Below are positions 1-9,579 of a DNA stretch of 64,000 nt, one piece after another. The translations under genes and the position numbers were made by a program. A model generated the notes under the pieces. It did no database searches, was not told the origin of the DNA, and saw only the letters and a program-made list of their open reading frames with translations. Where the stretch lies: contig JBFWNR010000013.1 of NCBI GenBank assembly GCA_050250955.1, positions 44,482 through 108,481 of the forward strand, in the 5' to 3' direction. Within the stretch, counting starts at the first letter, position 1, and each line of letters starts with the position of its first letter. The stretch is from CAWAYR01 sp050250955. GTDB taxonomy: Bacteria; Acidobacteriota; Vicinamibacteria; Vicinamibacterales; UBA2999.

Positions 1-434
<434 letters not shown>

Positions 435-568
435 GCGCCGCGCCTGGCGCGGCCGCACGTGCCGCCCCGTCGTCCAACCGTCTCGGCGTCGGGTAAGCTG
501 TCGGCTGGCCGTTCCGAGCGCGGTCGTCGTCGGAACCGTCCGCCCGCGGCCAGCGAGGTGCCTGCTCC

Positions 569-2884
569 GTGACCGATCCCGTCGCTCTCGAGCGCCTCGG
601 GACTGCGCTCGCCGGCCGCTACCGGATGGTCCGCGAGCTGGGCCGCGGCGGGATGGCCACGGTCTACCTCGCCGACGATCCCCGGCACCGGCGCCAGGTG
701 GCCGTGAAGGTGCTGCATCCGGCGCTCGCCGCCGCGATCGGGTCGACGCGGTTCGTCCGCGAGATCGGGATCGCCGCCAGGCTCAGCCATCCGCACATCC
801 TGCCGCTCTTCGACTCGGGTGACGCCGACGGCTTCCTGTACTACGTCATGCCGTTCGTGCCCGGCGCGTCGCTCCGGCAGCGCCTGCTCCATGCGACCCG
901 CCTCCCGCTCGCGGCCGCCGTCCGCATCGTCGAACAGGTGGCCTCCGCACTGGCCTATGCCCACGAGCAGGGCATCGTCCACCGCGACATCAAGCCCGAG
1001 AACATCCTGCTCAGCAACGACCAGGCGGTGGTCGCCGACTTCGGGATCGCCCGGGTGATCCCCGCCGTGGCCGACGGAGGCGGCGGGCGGACCGAGACGT
1101 CGACGTCGGCCCCGACCGCCGGCCCGGCGACCATCGCCGACGCCGCCGAGCTGACCGGCAGCGGCCTCGCGATCGGCACCCCGGCCTATATGAGCCCCGA
1201 GCAGGCGTTCGGACAGCCCGTCGACGGTCGCACCGACGTCTACGCGCTGGGCTGTGTGCTGTTCGAGATGCTGGCGGGCCGGCCGCCGTTCCGGGCCGGC
1301 ACGCCGCAGGCGGTGCTGGCGCAACACGCCGTCGAGGCGGTGCCGAGCCTGCGCGGGCTGTGCCCCGACCTGCCGCTGTTCGCCGAGCGCGCCGTGACCC
1401 GGGCCCTGGCCAAGGCCCCGGCCAGCCGCTTCGCGTCGCCGGTCGACCTGGCCGAGACCCTGCGCGCCGAGCGGGTGGTCGCGCCGGTCGGCCGCAAGCG
1501 GATCGCCGTCCTGCCGCCCGTGAACGTGACCAACGACCCGGATCAGCAGTTCCTGGTGCTCGGCCTCCACGAAACGCTCATCTCGCACCTGGCGCGGGGC
1601 GACGTCGCGGTGCTCGCCCGCGCGTCGGTGCTGCACTGTCACCACGCCGATCGGCCGGTCAGGGACGTCTGTCGCGAACTGGCGGTCGATGCCGTGGTCG
1701 AGTCGTCGCTGCTGCGCAGCGGCGACCTGGTGGCGGTGCACGCCCGGCTCATCGACGGGGCCACCGAAGAAGGCGTCTGGTCGACTTCCGACGAAGGTGA
1801 GGTGCGCGACATCCTGTCGGTCTACCGGCGCCTGGGCGCCTCGATGGCGACGGCGGTGGACGGAGCGCCGGCACCGCCACGCTGGTCGGGCGCGCGCCCT
1901 GCCGTGGATCCGGTCGCCTACGAGAAGTACCTGCGAGGACGCGTCTACCAGCAGAGCTTCAATCCGCACGATCTCGACCGGGCGTTGCGATACTACGAGG
2001 CGGCGCTGGCGATCCAGCCGGACTACGCGCCTGCCCACGCCGGGACCGCCCTGGTCTGGGGATCGAAGATCGTCCTGGGCCTGGTGCCGGCGCTCGAGGC
2101 CGGGCCGCGCTACCGGGAGACGGCGGCGCGCGCCGTCGCCCTCGACCCCGGGCTGGCGGAGGGACACCAGGCCCTGGCGCAGGTGTACTTCGCGTTCGAG
2201 TTCGACTGGGAGCGCGCCGAGGCGTCGTTCCAGCGGGCGATCGAGCTGGATCCCAACGAGCCCCAGACGCGGATCTTCTATTCCCATCTGCTCGCCACCC
2301 TGCGCCGGACCGAGGAGAGCGACCAGCAGATCCGGCGTGCGCTCGAGATCGATCCGTTCAATCCGTTCACCGAGCTCCTCTACGGCGTCCAGCTGGGACT
2401 CACCGGCCGCTACGCGCAGTCGCTCGAACAGCTCGCCGCGGTGCCGCCCAACCCGCTCGGCGCGCTGGGCCTGGCGGTCGGCCACTTTCACCTCGGGCAG
2501 CATGCCGAGGGGCTGCGGCACTACCTGCGCCATTTCGAGATGCTCGGCGATCAGGCGATGGTCTCGGCGCTGGGCTCGGCCGGCGCCGACCCCAAGGCTG
2601 CGATGATTCGCGGCGCCGAGGTCCTCGTCGAACGGTCCAGGCACGCGTTCGTGAAACCCAACCACATCGTGCATCTCTTCTCGTGGGGCGGTGATCTCGA
2701 CCGGGCGATCGAGTGGCTCGAACGGTCGTATCGCATGCGGGACCACGAAGTGGCGTACGTCGGGACGCTGGGCTCGCCGCCCGAGCTCCGGGCCGACCCC
2801 AGGTTCCAGGCGCTGGCGCGGGCCTTGCGATTGCCGTGGTCGGATCCGACGCCTAGATCTGACCGACACCAGGGCCGCTCGTGA
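569..2884 (+). CDS. Cytosolic Ser/Thr protein kinase with TolB-N-like and TPR domains
   Basis: This is a Hanks-type kinase of 771 residues. The glycine loop GRGGMATVYL, the catalytic lysine in VAVKVL, the catalytic loop HRDIKPEN, the DFG motif DFGIAR and the activation-segment end GTPAYMSPEQ are all present in the first 285 residues, so the kinase should be active. Next comes a domain starting IAVLPPVNVTNDP, like the TolB-N/adenylate-cyclase-associated domain common in such proteins. The second half holds TPR repeats (YYEAALAIQPDYAPAHAG, AEASFQRAIELDPNEPQTR). No transmembrane helix separates kinase and sensor parts, so it should be cytoplasmic. The substrate is unknown. GTG at 569 is chosen because it precedes the kinase fold with little extra sequence. 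Its last 32 bases overlap the 3' end of the convergent acyl-CoA synthetase gene. Confidence 0.9.
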   Translation: MTDPVALERLGTALAGRYRMVRELGRGGMATVYLADDPRHRRQVAVKVLHPALAAAIGSTRFVREIGIAARLSHPHILPLFDSGDADGFLYYVMPFVPGASLRQRLLHATRLPLAAAVRIVEQVASALAYAHEQGIVHRDIKPENILLSNDQAVVADFGIARVIPAVADGGGGRTETSTSAPTAGPATIADAAELTGSGLAIGTPAYMSPEQAFGQPVDGRTDVYALGCVLFEMLAGRPPFRAGTPQAVLAQHAVEAVPSLRGLCPDLPLFAERAVTRALAKAPASRFASPVDLAETLRAERVVAPVGRKRIAVLPPVNVTNDPDQQFLVLGLHETLISHLARGDVAVLARASVLHCHHADRPVRDVCRELAVDAVVESSLLRSGDLVAVHARLIDGATEEGVWSTSDEGEVRDILSVYRRLGASMATAVDGAPAPPRWSGARPAVDPVAYEKYLRGRVYQQSFNPHDLDRALRYYEAALAIQPDYAPAHAGTALVWGSKIVLGLVPALEAGPRYRETAARAVALDPGLAEGHQALAQVYFAFEFDWERAEASFQRAIELDPNEPQTRIFYSHLLATLRRTEESDQQIRRALEIDPFNPFTELLYGVQLGLTGRYAQSLEQLAAVPPNPLGALGLAVGHFHLGQHAEGLRHYLRHFEMLGDQAMVSALGSAGADPKAAMIRGAEVLVERSRHAFVKPNHIVHLFSWGGDLDRAIEWLERSYRMRDHEVAYVGTLGSPPELRADPRFQALARALRLPWSDPTPRSDRHQGRS

Positions 2885-5000
2885 CGGCGGTGGCGGGCGT
2901 GGCCTCGACGCGGATCCGCGCGTCGATGGCGACGACGCCTTCGCCCGGCGGAAACGCCGACAGCGGGTTGAGGTCGAGCTCCTGGATTTCGGGATGCTCC
3001 CCCACCATGCGGTCGACGCGCAGGATGGTGTCGACGAGCGCTGCCGTGTCGGCCGGCGGAGCGCCGCGGAACCCGTCGAGCAGGGCCCGGCCGCGGATCT
3101 GGTGCAGCATGTCGCGGGCGTCGACGTCGGTGAGCGGGTGGACCCTGAACACGACGTCCTTCCACAACTCGACGTTGACGCCGCCGATGCCGAACGCGAG
3201 CAGTGCGCCGAAGCCGGCCGCCTGGGTCATGCCGACGTAGGTCTCGACGCCGCCGGCGGCCATCTGCTGGATGACGGCGCCCTCGAACGCGGCGCCGCCA
3301 CCGTGCGCGTCGAGCCCCTGCCGCACCGCGTCGAAGGCGCGCCGCACGTCGTCGTCGGACGACAAGCCGAGCCGGACGCCGCCGACCTCGGTCTTGTGCA
3401 GCACCTGACGCGACAGCAGCTTGAGCGCCACCGGATAGCCGATGGCCCGGGCCGCCTCCACCGCCTCGGGCGCGCTGCCGGCCACCCGGGTCTGCGGCAC
3501 GCGGATGCCGTACGCCCGCAGCACCGTCCGGACCTGGTCCGGAGACAGCCAGCCGCTGCCGGCGCGCTGCAGCACGGCGCGCGCCTGGTCGGGCGCCACG
3601 TCGGCCAGTTCCGGGACGGTGCCCTCGCGGCGCTGGAGCCACTGCCCGTAGCGGGCGGCACGCGCCAGCGCCAGCACGGCCCCTTCGGGGAAGGCGTAGG
3701 CGGGCACCCTGGCCTCGCGCAGCACCTTGACCGCGGCCGGCACGCCGTGGGTGCCCATCAGGCAGGCGGCGATCGGCTTGGCGGCGCCGTGGGCCGCCCG
3801 GCGGATGGCGTCAGCGACGTCGCACGCCTCGGCCACCATGGCCGGCACGAACAGCACCAGCAGCGCGTCGAGCTGGTCGTCGGCGAGCAGGATGCGCAGC
3901 GCCTGCTCGTAGTCGGCGGCCGAGGCGCTGGCGAGCATGTCCACCGGGTTGGCCACCGACGCCGCCGCCGGCAGGAACGCGCGCAGCGAGTCGATGGACC
4001 GCTCGGCGAGCGGCGCCACTGTCAGGCCGCGCCCCTCGCAGGCGTCCGAGGCCATGATGCCGGGCCCGCCGCCGTTGGTGAGGATGCCGATGCGGAGGCC
4101 CGCCGGCACCGGCTGGCTGGCGAGCAGCACGGTCAGGTCGAACAACTCCTCCATCGTGTCGGTCCGCATCACGCCGGCCTGGCCGAGCAGCGCGTCGACG
4201 GCGACGTCCATGCCGGCCAGCGCCCCGGTGTGCGACGACGCGGCGCGGGCCCCGGCGGCGGTCCGGCCGCTCTTGACGACCACGATCGGCTTGCGCCGCG
4301 ACACCCGGCGGGCGATGCGCATGAAGCGCGCCGGATTGCCGAAGCTCTCCAGATACAGGAGGATGACGCGCGTCGCCGCGTCGTCCTCCCAGTATTCCAG
4401 CAGGTCGTTGCCCGAGACGTCGGCCTTGTTGCCGGTGCTGGCGAACTGGCTGATGCCGATGCCGAGATCGCTGGCGTGGTCGAGCAGGGCCAGGGCCACC
4501 GCGCCGGATTGCGACGCAATCGCCACCGGGCCGGCCGGCGGCCAGGTGGGCGCGAAGGTGGCGTTCAGGAGCACCGCGGGCTCGGTGTTGAGCAGCCCCA
4601 GGCAGTTGGGGCCGAGCATACGCACCCCGTGGGCGCGGACCTGCCTGACGAGCTCGTCCTGGCGGGCCTTGCCCTCGGCGCCCATCTCGGCGAACCCGGC
4701 GGTGATGACCACCAGCCCGCCAACGCCGCGCCTGAGGCAGGCCGCGACGGCGTCGACCACCGCCGGCTGCGGCACCACGACGATCGCCAGGTCGACCGCT
4801 TCGGGCACGGCGTCGATCGACGGGTACGCCGGGACCGACTGCACGGCGCGCGCGGCCGGATTCACCGGGTAGATGGGCCCCGGGAACCCGCGCGTGATCA
4901 GGTTGTGGAAGACCTCGCCGGCAATCGAGCCGCGGTGGCGCGACGCGCCGACGACGGCGATCGAGCGTGGGCGAAACAGCGGATCCAGTGACGCGTTCAT
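2853..5000 (-). CDS. ADP-forming acetate/acyl-CoA ligase (fused subunits)
   Basis: This 715-residue protein joins the two subunits of NDP-forming acyl-CoA synthetases. The N-terminus, LFRPRSIAVVGASRHRGSIAGEV, is the CoA-binding Rossmann domain. A succinyl-CoA-ligase-like domain follows with the SSHTGALAG phosphohistidine-type motif. The C-terminal ATP-grasp domain shows VALKLLSRQVLHKTEVGGVRLGL and the closing ELDLNPL. The family interconverts acyl-CoA plus ADP and phosphate with acid plus ATP; the exact acyl group cannot be read from the sequence. ATG at 5000 is chosen because the fold starts right there; longer in-frame starts up to 5117 add only low-complexity residues. A GGAG lies just upstream. 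The gene converges on the kinase and overlaps it by 32 bases. Confidence 0.9.
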   Translation of the reverse strand: MNASLDPLFRPRSIAVVGASRHRGSIAGEVFHNLITRGFPGPIYPVNPAARAVQSVPAYPSIDAVPEAVDLAIVVVPQPAVVDAVAACLRRGVGGLVVITAGFAEMGAEGKARQDELVRQVRAHGVRMLGPNCLGLLNTEPAVLLNATFAPTWPPAGPVAIASQSGAVALALLDHASDLGIGISQFASTGNKADVSGNDLLEYWEDDAATRVILLYLESFGNPARFMRIARRVSRRKPIVVVKSGRTAAGARAASSHTGALAGMDVAVDALLGQAGVMRTDTMEELFDLTVLLASQPVPAGLRIGILTNGGGPGIMASDACEGRGLTVAPLAERSIDSLRAFLPAAASVANPVDMLASASAADYEQALRILLADDQLDALLVLFVPAMVAEACDVADAIRRAAHGAAKPIAACLMGTHGVPAAVKVLREARVPAYAFPEGAVLALARAARYGQWLQRREGTVPELADVAPDQARAVLQRAGSGWLSPDQVRTVLRAYGIRVPQTRVAGSAPEAVEAARAIGYPVALKLLSRQVLHKTEVGGVRLGLSSDDDVRRAFDAVRQGLDAHGGGAAFEGAVIQQMAAGGVETYVGMTQAAGFGALLAFGIGGVNVELWKDVVFRVHPLTDVDARDMLHQIRGRALLDGFRGAPPADTAALVDTILRVDRMVGEHPEIQELDLNPLSAFPPGEGVVAIDARIRVEATPATAVTSGPGVGQI

Positions 5001-5289
5001 CGGCTCCAGTTCTCCGCCGGCGCCCTTCCCGTAGCCGCGCGCGACTCGGCTCATCGTAACAGCGTGCGCAGGCGCGCGATCGGCGGGCGTCGCACCCGCC
5101 GGTGATCGTCGACACATCGTCGATGGCCGAACCTGGAAGTCATGACGTCCGGGTCGCGGGACGCCACGTCACGGCTCGGCCACCGCAGAAGGATCCGAAG
5201 TCCCGCCAGCGCCATTCGATGCGGGCCGCGGGGTAAGCGGCGTCGCGGGCGGTCGTTCGGCGTGTCGTGAGTCGCGCCGATGGAAGCCG

Positions 5290-5648
5290 CTAATCGCGAG
5301 CGAAGTGACACACCAAGCCGGTGTTGAACCGATAGCGCGTGGTGCGGTCGTCCCGGTCGAACCGCTGGTCATGCCGGACGAGCCGGCGAGATCACCTGCG
5401 ACCCATACGGCGAGACGTCGGCTCAGGAAGATGTCTACGCCGAGGCCCGGTTGCAGGGAGAGGTCGGATATGCCCCAGTCACCGATTCGGTCGAGCCGCC
5501 GCTCCCAGATTCCCAACCGTGGCCCGCCGACCAGCACCTCGACGTAGGGTTGCACCCGGCCGGCCAGTGGCGCCACTCGAGGCCCAGCGTGAAGCGATTG
5601 GTACTGGACATCGTATGTACCCGACGTCTTACTGGGCCTGAGCGCCAT
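5290..5648 (-). pseudogene. Remnant of an outer-membrane beta-barrel protein gene (frameshifted)
   Basis: Barrel-like sequence is spread over more than one minus-strand frame. One frame carries MSSTNRFTLGLEWR (ATG at 5611). The next frame carries RVQPYVEVLVGG, then WGISDLSLQPGLGVDIFLSRRLAVWVAGDLA. A third carries RLVRHDQRFDRDDRTTRYRFN and ends TGLVCHFARD with a stop at 5290-5292. Together these read as the C-terminal strands of a small porin-like barrel, with alternating hydrophobic residues and an aromatic near the end. The last shift, near 5386-5391, fits a single lost C. Two shifts within about 350 bases argue for a decayed gene rather than one sequencing error. The N-terminal part is not recognisable. 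It lies back to back with a multicopper oxidase remnant on the other strand. Confidence 0.6.
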
Positions 5649-5740
5649 GACGACCAGCCGGCAGGTGCCGCACGGCCCTCATCGGTATGAACGACGGGGA
5701 CCGTCACAGGGTGGTCATCCGACCGGACACGGGCCACGAG

Positions 5741-6179
5741 ATGGATCGCCGTGAACTCTTTCGCCTGCTGAGCCTCTCCGCTCTCGGCGGCGCACCGCCG
5801 CCTGCGGAGGCTGGCCGCCAGCGCGCGCTGCGGCGTTCCTGCCGCAAACCGCATCCGGCGCCGGGTTCGTGCCCGACGTCGAGATGCTGTTGACCGCAGC
5901 TCCCCACGAAGTAGCGGCGCTGCCCGGAGCGCCGACGCGTGCATGGCGCCGTGGGTAGAAGGTGCGGGTGCGCTTCGCCAACCAGCTCGCCGAAGACTCG
6001 ATCGTCCAACGGCAGGCTTGCACGCGCCCGAGCGCGCCGACGGCCATCCCCGTCTGGCCATCGGCCCCGGTCGCGACGGGTCGAACGCGCGCATCTACAA
6101 GCTGGCGTGGGGCGGTGACGTGCCGCTGACCGTGATCGGCGGTGACGGCGGGCTCCTGGACGCGCCGCCTGTCCTTTGA
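5741..6179 (+). pseudogene. Multicopper oxidase remnant with frameshifts, nonsense codon and internal deletion
   Basis: Pieces of a multicopper oxidase appear in order but in different plus-strand frames. MDRRELFRLLSLSALG at 5741 looks like the start of a signal sequence. FVPDVEMLLTAAPHEVAALPGAPTRAWR from 5866 is the typical first cupredoxin strand. After an in-frame TAG, VRVRFANQLAEDSIV continues that domain. Then, in a third frame from 6009, GLHAPERADGHPRLAIGPG is followed directly by GSNARIYKLAW and LTVIGGDGGLLDAP, which in intact family members lie well apart in domain 2. The copper-ligand motif HWHG is lost at the second shift. The gene is therefore broken by at least two shifts, one stop and a deletion, and lacks the rest of its domains. 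Confidence 0.7.
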
Positions 6180-6332
6180 TCGTGGTCCCCCCGATCCAGG
6201 CTGGAGAGCCCAGGGTGGAGAGCTGAACGCGTCACCGGCATCGTGGGATTTCCCACCTACAGGTGTGGCCGCACTGGACGATTTCCGCAACTCATCGATC
6301 CCCAGGCCGGTCCGACGCCGTGCGCACACCGG

Positions 6333-6338
6333 TATAAT
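6333..6338 (+). promoter_or_regulatory. Consensus -10 box (TATAAT) 9 bases before a GTG start
   Basis: A perfect TATAAT lies 9 bases upstream of the GTG at 6348. No good -35 is visible. Transcription would begin at or within a few bases of the start codon, so the mRNA is probably leaderless. Confidence 0.6.
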
Positions 6339-6347
6339 CGCCGCCGC

Positions 6348-9140
6348 GTGCCGCTGAGCCCCGGATCGCGTGTCGGGCCGTACGAGATCGTCGCGCCGCT
6401 CGGCAAGGGCGGGATGGGCGAGGTCTACCGCGCGCGCGACCTGATTCTCAACCGCAGCGTCGCCATCAAGATTCTTCCCGACGGCTTCGGCGCCGATACC
6501 GATCGCGTCGCTCGCTTCCAGCGCGAGGCACAAGTCCTCGCATCGCTGAATCATCCGCACATCGCCGCCATTTACGGAGTCGAGGAGGTCGGCGACCCGT
6601 CGATGCATGGACATCCCGCGCGCGCCCTCATTCTGGAACTGGTCGAAGGCGACACGCTTGCGGTGCGCATCAGGCGCGGTCGATTGCCAGTGGCCGACGC
6701 GCTGGCGCTGGCGCGGCAGCTCACCGACGCGCTGGAGGCCGCCCACGAACGCGGCATCGTGCACCGCGACCTGAAGCCCGCCAACATCATCGTCACGCCA
6801 GACGGCGCTGCGAAGGTCCTCGATTTCGGCCTGGCAAAGATCACGAGTGCGGAACCATTCGAGGCGGACAGTTCGCACTCTCCGACCCTGACCGTTCACG
6901 GCACTCGCGAGGGCGTCATTCTCGGCACCGCGGCGTACATGAGCCCCGAACAGGCCAAGGGCCGCGCCGCGGATCGGCGGGCGGACGTGTGGTCCTTCGG
7001 AGTCATCCTCTTCGAAATGCTGACCGCGACGCAGCTCTTCGAAGGCGGCGATGTCTCCACCACGCTGGCGCAGGTTCTGACCAAAGAACCTGAGTGGGAT
7101 CGATTGCCGGCCGACCTGCCGGCGCCGATCCTCAGACTGCTGCGACGATGTCTGGAGAAGGATCCCCGGCGACGGCTCGATTCCGCCGCCGTTGCGCGTA
7201 TGGAGATCGACGAGGGCTTGTCCCCCGCGACAGCACGTGGCGAGGCGCCGGCCCGGCTGTCTGCGCGCCGCGCGGCGGCATGGGCGACAGCCGCCGCGGC
7301 GGCGGCTGCCCTCGTCACAATCGGCACCACTCGATCGCTGTTGGACACCGCGGCGCAGGAGCCGGCGGTGATCTCCCGGTTCGCGATCACACAGCCGCCT
7401 TCGCAGCAAATACCGCCCATCCTGCTCGACCGCGACCTGGCGATATCGCCCGACGGCCGGCGCCTCGTCTATCGCATCGGCGGATCCACCACCGGCGGCC
7501 CGCTCGCCCTGCGATCGCTGGACGCGCTCGACGCGCATGTGCTGCCCGGCATCGACAACGCTCGCGCGCCGTTCTTCTCACCCGATGGCCGCTGGATTGG
7601 ATTCTTTACCGGCTCCGAACAGAACGCCGGTGCTGAGCTGAAGAAGATCTCGACCGAAGGTGGCCTGCCGATAAGTCTCGGTCAGGGGACGGAGTTCGGG
7701 AATGCCAGCGCCACCTGGTCCACTGACGACACGATTGTCGTGGCGAGCACCGAGGGGCGCCTGCTCCGGGTGCCGGCGGCCGGCGGCCCGCCGGCGCCGC
7801 TTGGCCCGTCAGCCGATGAGCCGCTCTCGGGCGTCGCCTACCTGTCGATGCTGCCCGCGGGCCGGGGCCTGCTGTTCACCAGTATGGCTCGAGGCACCTG
7901 GTTTACCAGCGCCAGCGACGCACAGGTGGCCGTTCTCGATCTGAAGAGCGGCGAGCGCAAGGTCTTGATTGGCGGGAGTGCGCCAACGTATGTGCCGGCG
8001 TCCGCAGACAACGGCTATCTGGTCTTCGCGTCGGAGCGGACCTTGTTCGCGATTCGTTTCGATCTCAACGACCTGAGCGTGCGCGGCGATCCCGTGCCCC
8101 TGGTCGACGACGTCGCGATGGCGCCTCTCGGCGCCGTCAACTATGACGTCGCACGGAACGGAACATTGGTCTACGTTCCGTCCGCCGCTGCAGGCTCCCG
8201 CTCGCTGGTGTGGGTCGATCGGGACGGGCGCGAGACCCCAGCGGGATTGCCGTCGCGCGCGTATGCGTTCGTGCGGCTTGCACCAGACGGAACGAAGGCT
8301 GCCATAACCACACTGGAGGATCGGCGCATCTGGATCGGCGACCTTCGTCGACACACGTTGCGCCGTCTGACCTTGGGCTCGAGCGATGACGGCTGGCCGA
8401 TTTGGACGCGCGACGGCCGTGCCATCATCTTCAATTCAGATCGCGAAGGGGGTTTCAATCTGTACTTGCAGCCGGCGGACGGATCGGGATCAGCCGTGCG
8501 CTTGACGACCGGTCCGAACTACTTGTTTCCGAATTCCCTGACGCCCGACGGCCGACACCTGATCGCCGCCGAGGGCTCGTCGCAAACACTCCTCGACGTC
8601 GTGTTGTTGCAGGCCAGCGGGGCACCGCAGACAGGCGATTCGGCGGCTGATTCCCCCGCCCTGTCGTTCGCGATGGTGCGGCCTGTCGTCAAGAGCAAGG
8701 CGAGGGAATACAACGGGATCGCGTCTCCCGACGGACGGTTCGTCGCGTACCAATCGAACGAATCAGGACGCAGCGAGGTGTATGTCAAGCCGCTGACGAC
8801 CACGTCGGACGTACGCTGGCAGGTCTCAACCGCTGGGGGGTCCTCGCCGCTCTGGGCGCCGAAGGGTGGCGAACTCTACTATCGGGATTTGACGAACGCG
8901 GTGCTCGCGGTGCCGTACGAGATCGACGGCATCACGTGGCACGCCGGTACGCCGACCACGGTGCTCGACTCGAGGTACGCGGCCCCGACCGACATGTTCA
9001 ACTACGATATCTCGCCGGACGGCCGGCGGTTTCTGATGTTCAAGGACACCGGTCGCGACGACGCCACCGCGACCACTGCCAGCATCGTGATCGTGCTCAA
9101 CTGGGTAGAGGAGCTGCGACGTCGCCTGCCGGCACCGTAG
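6348..9140 (+). CDS. Transmembrane Ser/Thr protein kinase with C-terminal beta-propeller
   Basis: This 930-residue protein has an intact Hanks-type kinase domain: GKGGMGEVYRA, VAIKIL, HRDLKPANI, DFGLAK and GTAAYMSPEQAKGRAADRRADVWSFG. A single membrane segment follows (AAAWATAAAAAAALVTIGTTRSLL, around residue 310). The rest is a TolB/WD40-like beta-propeller with repeated IAxSPDGRxLVY-type blades (LAISPDGRRLVYRI, YNGIASPDGRFVAYQSN, NYDISPDGRRFLMF). Such proteins are very common in Acidobacteriota; the propeller is thought to face the periplasm and sense a ligand or partner, but none is known here. GTG at 6348 is chosen over an upstream ATG at 6243 because the kinase fold starts at residue 8 and a TATAAT lies just upstream. 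Confidence 0.92.
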   Translation: MPLSPGSRVGPYEIVAPLGKGGMGEVYRARDLILNRSVAIKILPDGFGADTDRVARFQREAQVLASLNHPHIAAIYGVEEVGDPSMHGHPARALILELVEGDTLAVRIRRGRLPVADALALARQLTDALEAAHERGIVHRDLKPANIIVTPDGAAKVLDFGLAKITSAEPFEADSSHSPTLTVHGTREGVILGTAAYMSPEQAKGRAADRRADVWSFGVILFEMLTATQLFEGGDVSTTLAQVLTKEPEWDRLPADLPAPILRLLRRCLEKDPRRRLDSAAVARMEIDEGLSPATARGEAPARLSARRAAAWATAAAAAAALVTIGTTRSLLDTAAQEPAVISRFAITQPPSQQIPPILLDRDLAISPDGRRLVYRIGGSTTGGPLALRSLDALDAHVLPGIDNARAPFFSPDGRWIGFFTGSEQNAGAELKKISTEGGLPISLGQGTEFGNASATWSTDDTIVVASTEGRLLRVPAAGGPPAPLGPSADEPLSGVAYLSMLPAGRGLLFTSMARGTWFTSASDAQVAVLDLKSGERKVLIGGSAPTYVPASADNGYLVFASERTLFAIRFDLNDLSVRGDPVPLVDDVAMAPLGAVNYDVARNGTLVYVPSAAAGSRSLVWVDRDGRETPAGLPSRAYAFVRLAPDGTKAAITTLEDRRIWIGDLRRHTLRRLTLGSSDDGWPIWTRDGRAIIFNSDREGGFNLYLQPADGSGSAVRLTTGPNYLFPNSLTPDGRHLIAAEGSSQTLLDVVLLQASGAPQTGDSAADSPALSFAMVRPVVKSKAREYNGIASPDGRFVAYQSNESGRSEVYVKPLTTTSDVRWQVSTAGGSSPLWAPKGGELYYRDLTNAVLAVPYEIDGITWHAGTPTTVLDSRYAAPTDMFNYDISPDGRRFLMFKDTGRDDATATTASIVIVLNWVEELRRRLPAP

Positions 9141-9366
9141 GTCGTCGATTCACCGCGGGTGTTGCCGACGAACCCCAGCGTCCGACGGCATCGCGGCGAT
9201 GACCACGAACGCATTGATGGTCAAGGACATCGTTGTTCTCCCGAGGCAACCGTTCGAGTTGCCGGAGTTCAGAGTTTGAGGACACCGGACGCACCCAGCG
9301 CCCCCCTTCGACCGGGACGGGGCACGAAATGAGGCGCGGTGAACGCGCTCGGGGAACTGAAGGGAT

Positions 9367-9441
9367 TGGCTCCTCGGGCTGGATTCGAACCAGCAACCCT
9401 CCGGTTAACAGCCGGATGCTCTGCCGTTGAGCTACCGAGGA
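9367..9441 (-). tRNA. tRNA-Asn (anticodon GTT)
   Basis: The reverse strand folds as a complete tRNA. The acceptor strands TCCTCGG and CCGAGGA pair. The D arm is GCTCAACGGCAGAGC. The anticodon stem-loop CCGGCTGTTAACCGG has GTT in the loop. The T arm is GCTGGTTCGAATCCAGC. The CCA end is encoded. It stands alone between two plus-strand genes. Confidence 0.97.
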
Positions 9442-9496
9442 ACGGGCAGGAACGTCGGGCCCTCGGACACACACCTGACGGCCCGGACGAACCCTC

Positions 9497-9526
9497 ATCG
9501 TAAACCGAAGCCCACGCGAGCCGCAA
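9497..9526 (-). promoter_or_regulatory. Promoter of tRNA-Asn
   Basis: On the reverse strand, TTGCGG (9521-9526) and TACGAT (9497-9502) are separated by 18 bases. Transcription would start near 9490, about 50 bases before the mature tRNA 5' end. Confidence 0.55.
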
Positions 9527-9567
9527 GCCGACGACGCCCGGGGACGTGAGGCCGCCGGGGCGGGTCA

Positions 9568-9573
9568 TAGACT
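9568..9573 (+). promoter_or_regulatory. Candidate -10 box (TAGACT) for the ABC/lipocalin operon
   Basis: TAGACT lies 6 bases before the GTG at 9580, which places the likely +1 on the start codon and suggests a leaderless operon mRNA. No clear -35 is seen. Confidence 0.4.
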
Positions 9574-9579
9574 GTAATC

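Noticed and set aside
5118..5289. A small gene upstream of the acyl-CoA ligase
   Set aside because: Only short Arg-rich frames without a ribosome site or recognisable sequence are present; I see nothing supportable here.
9142..9366. A gene between the second kinase and tRNA-Asn
   Set aside because: Frames are short and overlap the tRNA; no coding signature was found in these 225 bases.
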